A DNA stretch of 64,000 nt from contig LNFB01000210.1 of the NCBI GenBank assembly GCA_001464385.1, positions 62,001 through 126,000 on the forward strand. The letters are read 5' to 3'. Origin of the DNA: Deltaproteobacteria bacterium Ga0077550. Lineage in GTDB: Bacteria; Myxococcota_A; Polyangia; Nannocystales; Nannocystaceae. The translations under genes were made by a program, and so were the position numbers. Positions 36,505 to 45,361 of the stretch are shown here, piece after piece; the first letter of the stretch is position 1; each line of letters opens with the position of its first letter. The notes under the pieces are model-generated. The model ran no database searches. It was not told the DNA's origin and saw only the letters and a program-made list of their open reading frames with translations.

Positions 36505-37140
36505 ATGCGCCCGATCTTCTCGTCCGTGCTCGCCGTTCTCGCCGGGGCCCTCGTCGCCTCGGCCTGCTACTCCGAGCGAGAGCCCCCTCCGAGTTTCCGC
36601 TACGCCTGCGATGCAGACGGCGATTGCGCCGAAGGCCAGTCGTGCATCGACGGCCTCTGCGAGACGCCATGCACGGCGGAGACGTTCGCCGATGTCTGCA
36701 TCCGCGGCGAGGCGCTCTGCATCAACGGCGTGTGCTCCAGCACCTGCGACCTGGCGAAGGACACGTGCCCGAGCGCGCAGGAGTGCTTCGACCCCGGGAT
36801 CGACATCGGCGGCGGCGGCGGCAGCTTCCTCAGCAGCGGCAGCTCGGATGTGGACGTCGGCATCTGTCTGCGCCGCTGCAGCGCCGACAGCTGCGGCGAC
36901 GCCGAGGTGTGCCTCGAGGGCTTCTGCGTCACGACCTGCACGACCGACACCCAGTGCATCTCCGGGTTCACGTGCCAGGTGGGACTGTGCCTGCCCGAGT
37001 CCTCGACCAGCTCGGGGACCGACGCGTCGAGCGGCGACCCGACCGCGAACCCCACGTTCGACCCGAGCACGACGTCCAGCAGCGACGGTGGCGACAGCTC
37101 GAGCAGCGGTGGCGCAGGCGAGACGGGAGGTGGCACGTGA
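36505..37140 (+). CDS. Cys-rich lipoprotein
   Basis: 211 residues. Signal with lipobox LVASAC, then several EGF/Dickkopf-like Cys units (CDADGDCAEGQSC, CETPCTAETFADVC, CLEGFCVTTCTTDTQC) up to about residue 165. The tail is Ser/Thr/Gly/Asp-rich, so the linker is C-terminal instead of N-terminal. A Gly-rich insert (GGGGGSFLSSGSS) sits near residue 105. Function unknown. Its stop overlaps the next start (GTGA). Confidence 0.82.
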   Translation: MRPIFSSVLAVLAGALVASACYSEREPPPSFRYACDADGDCAEGQSCIDGLCETPCTAETFADVCIRGEALCINGVCSSTCDLAKDTCPSAQECFDPGIDIGGGGGSFLSSGSSDVDVGICLRRCSADSCGDAEVCLEGFCVTTCTTDTQCISGFTCQVGLCLPESSTSSGTDASSGDPTANPTFDPSTTSSSDGGDSSSSGGAGETGGGT

Positions 37141-37688
37141 TCGCGAAGTCCCTCTCGACGCTCACCGCCCTCGCGTTGGCCTCGAGCCTCGGCTGCGCGT
37201 CCATGCAGCCGACGATCGCCGCCGCGCCGGATCCCGCCTCGATGTACGGCGCCAAGGTGCATCGCACCGCGTTCGAAGATCCGACGGCCGCCGCCGAGCC
37301 GACGACCGCCCCCGCGGTCGCGAGCGGCCCTGCGCCCGCCGATGACGGTGCGTCCGGCGATCCCTCGAAGGAGCAGCGCACGCGCACCGGGTTGTTCTGG
37401 GGCGGCGTCGCGGCCCTCGCCGTGGGCGGGGCCATGCTCACCGCGTTCGGCATCGGCGGCCGCGTGACGCAGGCGCAGCTGAAGAACGGCTACGACGACG
37501 GGGATCTCACCTACGCGCGCGAGGACACGCTCCGCGACCGCGGCAGCGCCTTCAACAAGGTCGCCGCCGCCGGGGCAGGCATCGCGGTCGTGGGCCTCGC
37601 GGTCACCGCCATCGTCTATGGCATCGACTACAGTCGCTGCGGGACGCTCGCGAAGCGCCGCAAGGACTGCAAGCCCAAGGCGCAGTGA
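37137..37688 (+). CDS. lipoprotein with two C-terminal membrane helices
   Basis: 183 residues from GTG 37137, coupled to the preceding lipoprotein and preceded by GGGAGG at 6-nt spacing. Lipobox-like SLGC, an Ala/Pro/Asp linker, then two hydrophobic helices (about 84-104 and 141-163) separated by a charged loop (GRVTQAQLKNGYDDGDLTYARED). This loop-and-two-helix unit is the same architecture as the C-terminal part of the TPR protein at 9775. Ends with Lys/Arg-rich residues. Function unknown, and it probably works with the Cys-rich lipoprotein upstream. Confidence 0.8.
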   Translation: MIAKSLSTLTALALASSLGCASMQPTIAAAPDPASMYGAKVHRTAFEDPTAAAEPTTAPAVASGPAPADDGASGDPSKEQRTRTGLFWGGVAALAVGGAMLTAFGIGGRVTQAQLKNGYDDGDLTYAREDTLRDRGSAFNKVAAAGAGIAVVGLAVTAIVYGIDYSRCGTLAKRRKDCKPKAQ

Positions 37689-37741
37689 ACCGGCCCCGCG
37701 GGGCTTGGACGCCGGCGCGTCGCTCCGGCTAGGATCCGGCC

Positions 37742-39682
37742 TTGGCCGCGCTCGAGCCCTCGACATTGCCGCCGCGCCTGGTGATGGGCGGCGTGCTGGT
37801 GCTCGCGGCCCTGCTCTACCTGCCGACGCTGGGCTTCGCGTTCGTCTACGACGATCACTGGACGCTGCTCGCCAACGGGTTCCTGCGGTGCCCCGAGGAC
37901 CTCGCGCTGCTGCTCGGTCCGGGCGCGCATGCGGCCCACGTGCCGGATGCGTTCCGCCCGAGCGCCGTGGCGTTCGACATGCTCACCTACCAGGTGTTCG
38001 GCGCCCACGCGCACTGGCACCACGCGACGAGCGTGTTGCTGCACGTGCTGGTCTGCGCCGGGCTGTGGCGCTGGCTCGCCGCGCGCGGCGTGGCGATGCC
38101 GATGGTGGCGACCATCGTCGCCGTGTTTGCGACGCTGGCGATCCACGCCGAGACCGTCGCCGTGATCTCGTACCGCGAGGATCTACTCGCGGCGGCGCTC
38201 GGACTCGAGGCGATGATCCGCGCCGATCGGGCCGCGTCGAACCAGGGCGGCGCGCGCCCGTGGCTCGCGGTGGTCGCCCTGCAGATGCTCGCCTGCGCCG
38301 CGAAGTCGAACGCGGTGGTGTTCCCGGCGCTCTGGGTGCTGTCGCGGTGGTGCGGCCCATGGCGCATCGTGCCGACGCGGTGGTGGCCCGCGACGTCGGC
38401 GTGGGCGCTCGGCACCGCGATCGCCATCGGCCACCAGTGGGTCGTCGTCGGCGACGTGAGCCCCTACGCGGACCAGGTCGGCATCCATGCCGCCGCGTGG
38501 CCGCGCGCCGCCGTGCTCGCGCGCAGCGTGCAGATCCACCTCGCGTACGTGCAACAGATGCTCGTGCCGTGGGGCCTGTCGCCCGAGTACGTGGATCGGC
38601 CCGCGTCGTGGGGCGAGCCCGCAACGCTCTTCGCCGCGGCCGCGCTCGGGCTCGCCGCCGCGCATGCGATCGCGACGCGATCGCGGCGCTCGACGTGGAC
38701 CTTCGTCGCGCTGGGGACGATGGCGCTGTGGCTGCCGACCGCGAACCTCGTGCCGATGCCGAACATGCGCGCCGATCGCTTCGCGTACGTCCCGAGCCTC
38801 GTGGCCTGCGTCGGCGTCGGCGTCGCGCTCGTCGCCGCCGGCAACGCCCTCGCGCGTCGCTTCGCTCGACCGTTGCTGGCGTTCGCGCCGGCGATCGCGT
38901 TCGTCGTCGTGCAGGGCGCCGTCGCCCAGGCCACCGCGACGACCTACAAGACCGACGGTCGGCTCTGGGAGGTCGCGCTGCGCCGCGCTCCGGACTCCGC
39001 GCGGGCCCACGCGCTGCTCGGTGAGATCGTGCTGTCGAACGCGCGCGGCGACGAGGGCGGCGGCGACCCGGCGTTGCTCGCCCGCGCCTCGGCCCACTGC
39101 CGACGCGCGCTCGCCCTGGCCCCCGACGACGCGCTCCCGCACCTGTGCGCCGCGCGGCTCGCCGTCGCCGGCAAGCGGTGGTCGATCGCCCTGGTGCACT
39201 TCGAGGCCGCCCTCGCCCGGGCCCGCGCCCGCGAGGACCGCATCCTCACGGCCCTCGCGAGCGTCACCCTCGACGTGCCCGAGATCCCCTACCCCGAACG
39301 GCGCGCGCGGGTCGACGCGCTGCTGTCGCGCGCCGAGCGCGAGTTTCCTTACGCGTCCGAGGTCGCGGCCGCCGCAGGCCGCCTCGAGCACCGGCTGGGG
39401 CACGCCGAGCGGGCGTTCACGTTGTACCGGCGTGCAAGGAAGCTCCGGCCCGAGCGTTGGGACGTCGTGTTCTGGGGGCTGGAACTCGCGCTCGATCTCG
39501 GCGATTCTTCCGCCGCGTGGACCATCTGGCGGGGCGCTCGCGACCTGCTGCCCGATGCCGACCCCAAATGGGTCGACGCCACGCGACGACGGGTGTACGA
39601 CGGGCTTCGGTCGTTCCCCAACCGACCCCATCCCTTACCCCTGACCGAACTCGCTCCGGAGAGCTCTTCCGATGATCCGTAA
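37742..39682 (+). CDS. TMTC-like membrane protein: GT-C-type helices plus TPR domain
   Basis: 646 residues from TTG 37742. TAGGAT at 37730-37735 ends 6 nt before this TTG (ATG 37784 is the next in-frame start). The N-terminal about 400 residues form roughly ten membrane helices with the sequence FVYDDHWTLLANGF in the first loop, an acidic motif typical of GT-C glycosyltransferases and TMTC O-mannosyltransferases. The C-terminal part (from about 415, DSARAHALLGEIVL) has TPR repeats. Probably transfers a sugar from a lipid carrier to an exported acceptor. Acceptor and sugar are unknown. Confidence 0.82.
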   Translation: MAALEPSTLPPRLVMGGVLVLAALLYLPTLGFAFVYDDHWTLLANGFLRCPEDLALLLGPGAHAAHVPDAFRPSAVAFDMLTYQVFGAHAHWHHATSVLLHVLVCAGLWRWLAARGVAMPMVATIVAVFATLAIHAETVAVISYREDLLAAALGLEAMIRADRAASNQGGARPWLAVVALQMLACAAKSNAVVFPALWVLSRWCGPWRIVPTRWWPATSAWALGTAIAIGHQWVVVGDVSPYADQVGIHAAAWPRAAVLARSVQIHLAYVQQMLVPWGLSPEYVDRPASWGEPATLFAAAALGLAAAHAIATRSRRSTWTFVALGTMALWLPTANLVPMPNMRADRFAYVPSLVACVGVGVALVAAGNALARRFARPLLAFAPAIAFVVVQGAVAQATATTYKTDGRLWEVALRRAPDSARAHALLGEIVLSNARGDEGGGDPALLARASAHCRRALALAPDDALPHLCAARLAVAGKRWSIALVHFEAALARARAREDRILTALASVTLDVPEIPYPERRARVDALLSRAEREFPYASEVAAAAGRLEHRLGHAERAFTLYRRARKLRPERWDVVFWGLELALDLGDSSAAWTIWRGARDLLPDADPKWVDATRRRVYDGLRSFPNRPHPLPLTELAPESSSDDP

Positions 39683-39794
39683 GTTCTGCGCCCTGCTCGT
39701 CTTCGTGGCACTGTCGATCGCTGTCGGCGGCATGGCGTGTGTGAACACCGTGCAGGATCTCGACACGGCCGACGAGACCGACGGCGCGACCTGA
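39672..39794 (+). CDS. 40-residue lipoprotein
   Basis: ATG 39672 to TGA 39794, overlapping the end of the TMTC-like gene by 11 nt, with GGAG about 10 nt upstream. Basic start (MIRKFC), hydrophobic core (ALLVFVALSIAVGG) and lipobox-like GGMAC, then only about 17 residues, acidic (DLDTADETDGAT). Such a short mature part suggests a small anchored peptide. It is coupled to the membrane gene and may be its substrate or regulator (inference). Confidence 0.65.
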   Translation: MIRKFCALLVFVALSIAVGGMACVNTVQDLDTADETDGAT

Positions 39795-39816
39795 CCGGCC
39801 GCGGATCGAGCCAGCC

Positions 39817-40668
39817 CTAGTGGGCGACGCGATCCGGCCCGAGCTCGGGGAACAGCTCCGGGGTCGCGAGCGGCACGTAGGCGGTGCGCTGCTCGGGATC
39901 GAGGTGACACTGCGCCGGGCAACCGCAGTGATCCAGCCGCAGGCCGAGGGCGCCCGCGATCCGGGCCACCGCATGGCGTAGGGCGCCGTCCGCCATCGGG
40001 GAGAGGTGCACGCCCGCCGCCGGGAGCGAGGCCGGCAGCGCCGGATCGATGCCGAACGCGCGGGACATGGTCGCGACGGTCGGCCACGGGAGCACCCGGG
40101 TGAGCGCCTCGAGTCGCGGGGGCGTGAGCCGCCCGAGCACCACGTGCCCGTCGACGAGATCCGCCGCGACGATGTGCCGGACCAGGGTCTCGAGGGCCCG
40201 ATCGTCGGCGACCGCGGGGAGCAGCGGGCCCACCCAGGCCGCGACCTCGAGCTCGCAGGCGCGCAGGTGCTGGGCGTGCAGGAGTAGGCCCGCGGTCGAC
40301 TCGGCGTGGGGGCCGAGGAGCGCGACCTGCACCCCCGGTTGGGCATGGGCCAGCTCGAGCAGCACCGTCACCCCCTCGCGGCGCGCCGCGGCGATCGACG
40401 ACCGCGACAGGGGCACTGCGGTGCGGAGGATGACCCGGCGGCCGTGGGCCGCGAGCCAAGCGACGGTCGGGGCGACCCAACCCTGGTCCCGCGACGCGAT
40501 CCGCAGGACGACGACCCGGATCTCCTGGCCCCCCGACTCGCGCTCGGCCAGGGTCGAGGCCAGGGCCAGCTCGGGCACGCCGGCCCCCTCGCGGGCCTCG
40601 CCCGCGAACACGGCCGCGCGACCGCTACAGCTGCGGAACTCGCCCAGGGCCGTGAAGGAGGCGCTCAT
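39817..40668 (-). CDS. unrecognised protein with C-terminal Cys motif, possible radical-SAM-fold remnant
   Basis: 283 residues from ATG 40668. Soluble, with alternating strand and helix segments like a TIM barrel (VVVLRIASRDQGWVAPTVAWLAAHGRRVILRT, VTVLLELAHAQPGVQVALLG, ELEVAAWVGPLLPAVAD). It ends with a cysteine cluster HCGCPAQCH (about residue 255), which could bind a metal or Fe-S cluster. The N-terminal CxxxCxxC of radical SAM enzymes is absent. Only one early Cys (FRSCSG) is found. I do not assign a function. It is divergent from the poly(A) polymerase gene. Confidence 0.65.
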   Translation of the reverse strand: MSASFTALGEFRSCSGRAAVFAGEAREGAGVPELALASTLAERESGGQEIRVVVLRIASRDQGWVAPTVAWLAAHGRRVILRTAVPLSRSSIAAARREGVTVLLELAHAQPGVQVALLGPHAESTAGLLLHAQHLRACELEVAAWVGPLLPAVADDRALETLVRHIVAADLVDGHVVLGRLTPPRLEALTRVLPWPTVATMSRAFGIDPALPASLPAAGVHLSPMADGALRHAVARIAGALGLRLDHCGCPAQCHLDPEQRTAYVPLATPELFPELGPDRVAH

Positions 40669-40844
40669 CGGGAGTACTGCACATCTGTATAGCTCAGCCC
40701 CCACCGCGTGCAAGCCCGCGTCGCTCCCCCGTGACACTGTGCAGCGGTTCGATCGCCACGCCACTGCCCCAGGACCCTGGCCCACGAATCTGGCGTTTCC
40801 GCCGCCTCCGCGGGCATCTGTGGTACAGGGACCAGGAAAGCCGC

Positions 40845-42215
40845 ATGGCCGGTCCGCACGATTTCAGCGAAGCGATCGACCCCGACGCCCTCAAGGTGGT
40901 GCGTCGCCTGTTGACCGCCGGTCACGAGGCCTACCTCGTGGGCGGCTGTGTCCGGGACCTCTATCTGGGCCGGCGTCCGAAGGACTTCGACATCGCGACC
41001 AGCGCCACGCCCGAGGCGATCCGCCGGCTGTTCCGCAACAGCCGGGTCATCGGCCGCCGGTTCAAGCTGGCGCACGTGTTCTTCGGCTCGAAGATCATCG
41101 AGACGAGCACGTTCCGGACCGCGCCGCTGTCGACCGGCGAGGACGACCCGCTCATCACCCACGACAACGAGTGGGGCAGCGTCGAGGACGACGCGCGGCG
41201 CCGCGACTTCACGATCAACGGGCTGTTCTTCGACGTCGAGACCGAGAAGATCGTCGACTTCGTCGACGGCATGGCCGACCTCGACGCGCGGCTCATCCGG
41301 ACCATCGGCGATCCGGGCCTGCGCTTCCGCGAGGACCCGGTCCGCATGATTCGCGCGGCGAAGTTCGCCGCCCGCCTCGACTTCCAGTTCGAGCCCGAGA
41401 CCTACGCCGCGCTGCTCGAGGTCGCCCCCGACATCGTCAAGTGCTCGAAGGCGCGGGTGCTCGAGGAGATCTACAAGCTGCTGCGCAGCGGCTCGGCCCG
41501 GCGCAGCTTCGAGCTGCTCCTCGAGATCGGCCTCTTCGAGCACATCCTCGGGCCCTACCTCCGCCAGTTCGGCGAGCCCGACGTGGCCAAGGCCGCGCTG
41601 CTGGCCGCCGCGAAGGGCGACACGGATCCGCTGGAGCCGGCCGCCCTCTTGTGGCGACTGCTCGGCGCGCTCGACCGCTACATCTCGCAGACCGACGAGG
41701 CCGTGATCAACGGCGTGCTGCAGGCGATCCTGTTCGCGCCGATGGTCGGCCGCGATCTCGCGGCTGGCAACCGCCAGAACCTCGATCGCACGATCGACAA
41801 CCGCATGGGCGCGGTCGGTGCCGTCCTCGGCATCGCCCGGCGCGACCGCGAGCTCGCGCGGCAGATCCTGATGGCGCACCAGCGGCTCATCGAGCCCGCC
41901 GGCCGCCGCAAGCGCTCCGCGAGCATGGCCTCGCGGCAGTACTTCCACGACGCGCTGGTGTTCCTCGCCGTGTGGGTCGACGCCATCGGCGACGGTCGCA
42001 ACGAGCTCGCGCAGTGGCAGCGGATGGCCCAGGCCCCCGCCGTGCCGCCGCCCCAGGGCAACGCGGGCGGCCGCGGTGGCGCGGGCTCGGGCGGTGAACC
42101 GGGCGGCGGACGCAAGCGACGACGACGCGGCGGCCGCGGGCGCGGCACCGACGAGGCGGCCGCGACCGAGCCGGCGGCCGACGGCGGCCCCGAGGCCCAC
42201 GCGGACGGCACGTGA
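40845..42215 (+). CDS. pcnB: poly(A) polymerase / tRNA nucleotidyltransferase family protein (PcnB-like)
   Basis: 456 residues. The nucleotidyltransferase head has YLVGGCVRDLYLGRRPKDFDIATSATPE (Gly-Gly plus D-x-D, about residues 28-55), the flexible RDFTINGLFFD segment and RFREDPVRMIRAAKFAARL. The downstream body matches PcnB more than the CCA enzyme. The protein ends with an unusual basic, Gly/Arg-rich tail (GGGRKRRRRGGRGRGTDE) and an Ala/Glu stretch, probably for RNA binding. AGGAAAG lies about 5 nt before ATG 40845. The stop overlaps the next gene's GTG (GTGA). Confidence 0.92.
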   Translation: MAGPHDFSEAIDPDALKVVRRLLTAGHEAYLVGGCVRDLYLGRRPKDFDIATSATPEAIRRLFRNSRVIGRRFKLAHVFFGSKIIETSTFRTAPLSTGEDDPLITHDNEWGSVEDDARRRDFTINGLFFDVETEKIVDFVDGMADLDARLIRTIGDPGLRFREDPVRMIRAAKFAARLDFQFEPETYAALLEVAPDIVKCSKARVLEEIYKLLRSGSARRSFELLLEIGLFEHILGPYLRQFGEPDVAKAALLAAAKGDTDPLEPAALLWRLLGALDRYISQTDEAVINGVLQAILFAPMVGRDLAAGNRQNLDRTIDNRMGAVGAVLGIARRDRELARQILMAHQRLIEPAGRRKRSASMASRQYFHDALVFLAVWVDAIGDGRNELAQWQRMAQAPAVPPPQGNAGGRGGAGSGGEPGGGRKRRRRGGRGRGTDEAAATEPAADGGPEAHADGT

Positions 42216-43078
42216 CCCGCGGCTCCGGAAAACGTCCCTCCCCCGCCGCTGCCCGTACGAGCAAGTCCGACCTGCTCGAGGCGGGGACGCGCGATCACTA
42301 CCAAGACGCAGCGCTGTACGACTTCGAGTACAGCGACCGGGTCGAGGACATCCGCCACTACCGTGCGCTCGCGGGCGAGGTCGGTGATGCCATCGACGTC
42401 CTCGAGCTCGGCGCGGGGACCGGACGCATCAGCGTCCCGCTGGCCCGCGATGGGCACCGCGTCACGGCCCTGGACGCCTGCGACCCGATGCTGCAGCGGC
42501 TGCGGGACACGCTGGCCCGCATCACCGTCGCGGGCGCCGTCACTCCGCAGCTCGGGGACATGCGCGCGCTGACGCTGCCCGACGCCGCGTACGACCTGGT
42601 CATCGCGCCGTTCAACGCGCTGATGCACCTCTACACGTGGACAGAGCTGCTGGCCTGCTTCCGCGAGGCGTGCCGGGTGCTGCGCCCCGGCGGCACGTTC
42701 GCGTTCGACGTGCAGATGCCCGACCTCGAGTGGTTGCGCTGGGATCCCGAGGTCCGCCACGCGGTCACGCGCTTCGTCCACCCGGCGACGCGCGAGAAGC
42801 TGGTCTACTCGACCAACCACCGCTACGACGCGGCCACGCAGATCTGTCACATCCGCATCTACTACGACGAAGCGCCGCCGTCGGGGCGACGCTTCGCACC
42901 GCCGCCGGTCCCGCGCCGCTTGGTCCACCTGGCCCACCGCCAGATCTTCCCCGAGGAGCTGCGGATGCTGGTCGCGACCGCAGGCCTCGAGCTCGGCTCG
43001 CTGACCGCGGACTTCCGCGGGCGTCCCCTGGCCGACGCCGAGGACTCGCAGGTCGCCGTCTGCGTCAAACCCCGCTAG
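42212..43078 (+). CDS. class I SAM-dependent methyltransferase
   Basis: 288 residues from GTG 42212, coupled to the poly(A) polymerase gene. Motif I is VLELGAGTGRISVPLA (about 61-76), motif II the acidic end of RVTALDACDPML, and post-I segment DAAYDLVIAPFNALMHL, followed by FREACRVLRPGGTFAFDV. The C-terminal half forms a beta-rich substrate domain. Substrate unknown. The N-terminal Arg/Ser/Lys-rich 20 residues are probably disordered. Confidence 0.9.
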   Translation: MTRGSGKRPSPAAARTSKSDLLEAGTRDHYQDAALYDFEYSDRVEDIRHYRALAGEVGDAIDVLELGAGTGRISVPLARDGHRVTALDACDPMLQRLRDTLARITVAGAVTPQLGDMRALTLPDAAYDLVIAPFNALMHLYTWTELLACFREACRVLRPGGTFAFDVQMPDLEWLRWDPEVRHAVTRFVHPATREKLVYSTNHRYDAATQICHIRIYYDEAPPSGRRFAPPPVPRRLVHLAHRQIFPEELRMLVATAGLELGSLTADFRGRPLADAEDSQVAVCVKPR

Positions 43079-43192
43079 AGGCCCGCGGCGCACCGCGGCG
43101 CGCCGTCGACGGGGACCCGGGAACTTGTGCCGCGCCGCCCTCGTCTGCTGCGGGGCGTGGTCAGCGACAATCGCCCTGCTAGTCTCGTCGGA

Positions 43193-45361
43193 GTGGCTCG
43201 ACGCGTCCGCACCCCAGCGCCCCGCGACGGCGGCCACAGCCGATCGAGCGCCCGGGCGCGTGGCTGGGCGATCGCGCTGGGCCTCGGCCTCGGCCTCGGC
43301 GCCGCGCGCCCGGCCGCGGCCGATCAGCTCGACGCCGAGATCGGCGAGGACGAGCGCGGCTACAACCCGGTGCAGGAGCTCTCCTACGAGGCGATCCTCG
43401 AGCCGGGCGATCAGGGGACGCACAGCGCGACGCTGCGGCTGCGGGTCGCGCTGCACAACGGCAGCGGCAGCCCCCGCGACGCGGTGCACACCCTGGCGAT
43501 CCCGGACGGGGCCGAGCTCGCCGGCCTCGCCATCGCGCGCGACGGGGTGTGGCGACCGGGCAAGCCCACCGGCGTGATGCCCGAGGCGGGGCAGCGCGAC
43601 GCCGGCACGATCTGGGCCCGCACCATCGAGCCGCTGCACGCCCGCGATCAGGCCGCCGCCGAGATCATCGCGTTCGGCATCGACGGCGAGTCGACCGTGC
43701 AGGTCGAGCTCGAGCTCCGCGTGTTCCCGATGCTCCGCAACGGCCGATGGGAGCTCGACCTGCCCTCGCACGGCCCGCAGAGCCCTCAGCTCGCCGCCGA
43801 GCGCCGCGTGCTGGTCCGCGGCGTCGCAGGCGGTCGCGGGTTCTGGGTCGACGATCGCAGCAACGGCACCGAGCCGGCCATGGTGACCGATGCGCTCGAC
43901 ACCGTGACCGTCGCGTGGCCCGCCCGCATCGCCGAGCCGGGGGCCCTGCTCGCGCGCTACGAGGTCGCCCCGGGCCCGCCGGGCTTCGACGACGGCCGCT
44001 TCCGCGTGATCCTCCGCGCAGGCACCACGCCGGCGAAGCTCCCCGATCACGTCACGTTCGTCATCGATCGCTCGCGGAGCACGGCGGCGCTGATGCACCG
44101 CGAGGCGAGCCGCGTGATCGCGGGGCTGCTCGCCGCGCTGCCCGCGGACGCCACCTTCGACGCGATCGGCTTCGCTCGCACGGCCAAGCCGCTGCTCGAC
44201 GACGGCGCGACGCGGCACGGGGTGCGCGACATGGCTGCCCGTGCGCGGCTCGCCGGGATCCTCGACGCGAACGTGCGCGAGCAGGGCACCGACCTCGCCG
44301 CCGCGCTCGCGCTCGCGGCCGAGCGCGCCGCCGATCACCACGCGCGCCGCAGCATGATCGTCGTGCTCACCGACGGCATGCTGCCCGCCAGCCTCGACGC
44401 GACCTCCCTGCGCGACGCCTTCGAGCGGGCCGCGGGGCGCCATCGCCCCGAGCTGTTGTTCGTGGTCGACGATCCGCTGTTCTCCCAGCACGGCCTGTCG
44501 GCGACGCACCCGGTGGCCGCCGCAGCGGCGGCACTCGGCGCGCGCATCAGCCTCGAGACGCTGGCGCAGGTCCCCGACGACGACGTCCTGCGGTTGCTCG
44601 CCGCGCCGCGCGTGCTCGGTGGCCTCGCGCTCGATCTGCCGGCCAACATGGTCCTCGACGATCCGCTCCCCGAGGGGTTGGTGTCCGGCAACGCGCTGGT
44701 GCTCCGCGGTCACTACACCGGCAAGGCCACCAAGCACCTCGGCGTCCGCGGCCGCGCCGGCGGACGCGTCGTCGAGCGCAAGGTCAAGGCCAGCGTCGGG
44801 CCCGCGCAGGCCGAGGCCTTCGTCGCCTCGACCGGCGGCACCCTCGATGTCGCGCTCGCCGAGGGGCTGGTGCGACCGATGTGGCTGCGCGCGCGTCAGC
44901 AGCGTCTGGCCCGCGAAGGCGTCGCGCAGGCGGGCCGGGGCCAGGAGCGCAAGGGCTTCCTCGACGAGAAGATCTTCCGCAACTACATCACCACGCGCGT
45001 CCTGCCGCGCGCGCGCGTCTGCTACAACCGCGCGCTCGCCCGCGCGGGCGATCAGGGCGGACGGGTCGTGCTCGAGATGGAGGTCGGCAAGGGTGAGGTC
45101 ATCCGCGCCGGCGTCCGCGACACCTCCCTCGTCCGCACCGGCGACGCGCCCCTGCTCGACTGCCTCACCGAGGCCGCGTGGGCCCTCGACGTGCCCGCGG
45201 CCAAGATGGACGAGAAGGTCTACATCGTCCGCTACCCGCTGCGCCTCGTCGCCCCGATCGAGGGCAAGCACGCCGGCCGCGTCGACGTGATCGACAAGGA
45301 CCTGCTCGAGATCCTGCTCGCGCAGCCGATCGTGCCGCAGCCGCGACGCACGTCGGACTAG
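43193..45361 (+). CDS. exported VIT/VWA-domain protein with AgmX/TonB-type C-terminal domain
   Basis: About 722 residues from GTG 43193. TAGTCT at 43180-43185 ends 7 nt before it. GTG 43157 and GTG 43127 are in-frame alternatives. A basic N-terminus and signal peptide (WAIALGLGLGLGAARPAAA) precede a VIT-like beta domain (EAILEPGDQGTHSATLRL). The VWA domain has a MIDAS DRSRS (about 303-307), with Thr and Asp positions in EQGTDLAAAL and VVLTDGML. The last 110 residues (KIFRNYITTRVLPRARVCYNRAL, GGRVVLEMEVGKG, IVRYPLRL) form the AgmX/TonB-C energy-transducer-like fold common in myxobacteria. Likely an envelope adhesion or complex-assembly factor. Confidence 0.88.
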   Translation: MARRVRTPAPRDGGHSRSSARARGWAIALGLGLGLGAARPAAADQLDAEIGEDERGYNPVQELSYEAILEPGDQGTHSATLRLRVALHNGSGSPRDAVHTLAIPDGAELAGLAIARDGVWRPGKPTGVMPEAGQRDAGTIWARTIEPLHARDQAAAEIIAFGIDGESTVQVELELRVFPMLRNGRWELDLPSHGPQSPQLAAERRVLVRGVAGGRGFWVDDRSNGTEPAMVTDALDTVTVAWPARIAEPGALLARYEVAPGPPGFDDGRFRVILRAGTTPAKLPDHVTFVIDRSRSTAALMHREASRVIAGLLAALPADATFDAIGFARTAKPLLDDGATRHGVRDMAARARLAGILDANVREQGTDLAAALALAAERAADHHARRSMIVVLTDGMLPASLDATSLRDAFERAAGRHRPELLFVVDDPLFSQHGLSATHPVAAAAAALGARISLETLAQVPDDDVLRLLAAPRVLGGLALDLPANMVLDDPLPEGLVSGNALVLRGHYTGKATKHLGVRGRAGGRVVERKVKASVGPAQAEAFVASTGGTLDVALAEGLVRPMWLRARQQRLAREGVAQAGRGQERKGFLDEKIFRNYITTRVLPRARVCYNRALARAGDQGGRVVLEMEVGKGEVIRAGVRDTSLVRTGDAPLLDCLTEAAWALDVPAAKMDEKVYIVRYPLRLVAPIEGKHAGRVDVIDKDLLEILLAQPIVPQPRRTSD

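Noticed and set aside
41678-45271. 1197-codon open frame on the minus strand
   Set aside because: Antisense to the poly(A) polymerase, methyltransferase and VIT/VWA genes, all of which have clear domains. No family motif in the translation.
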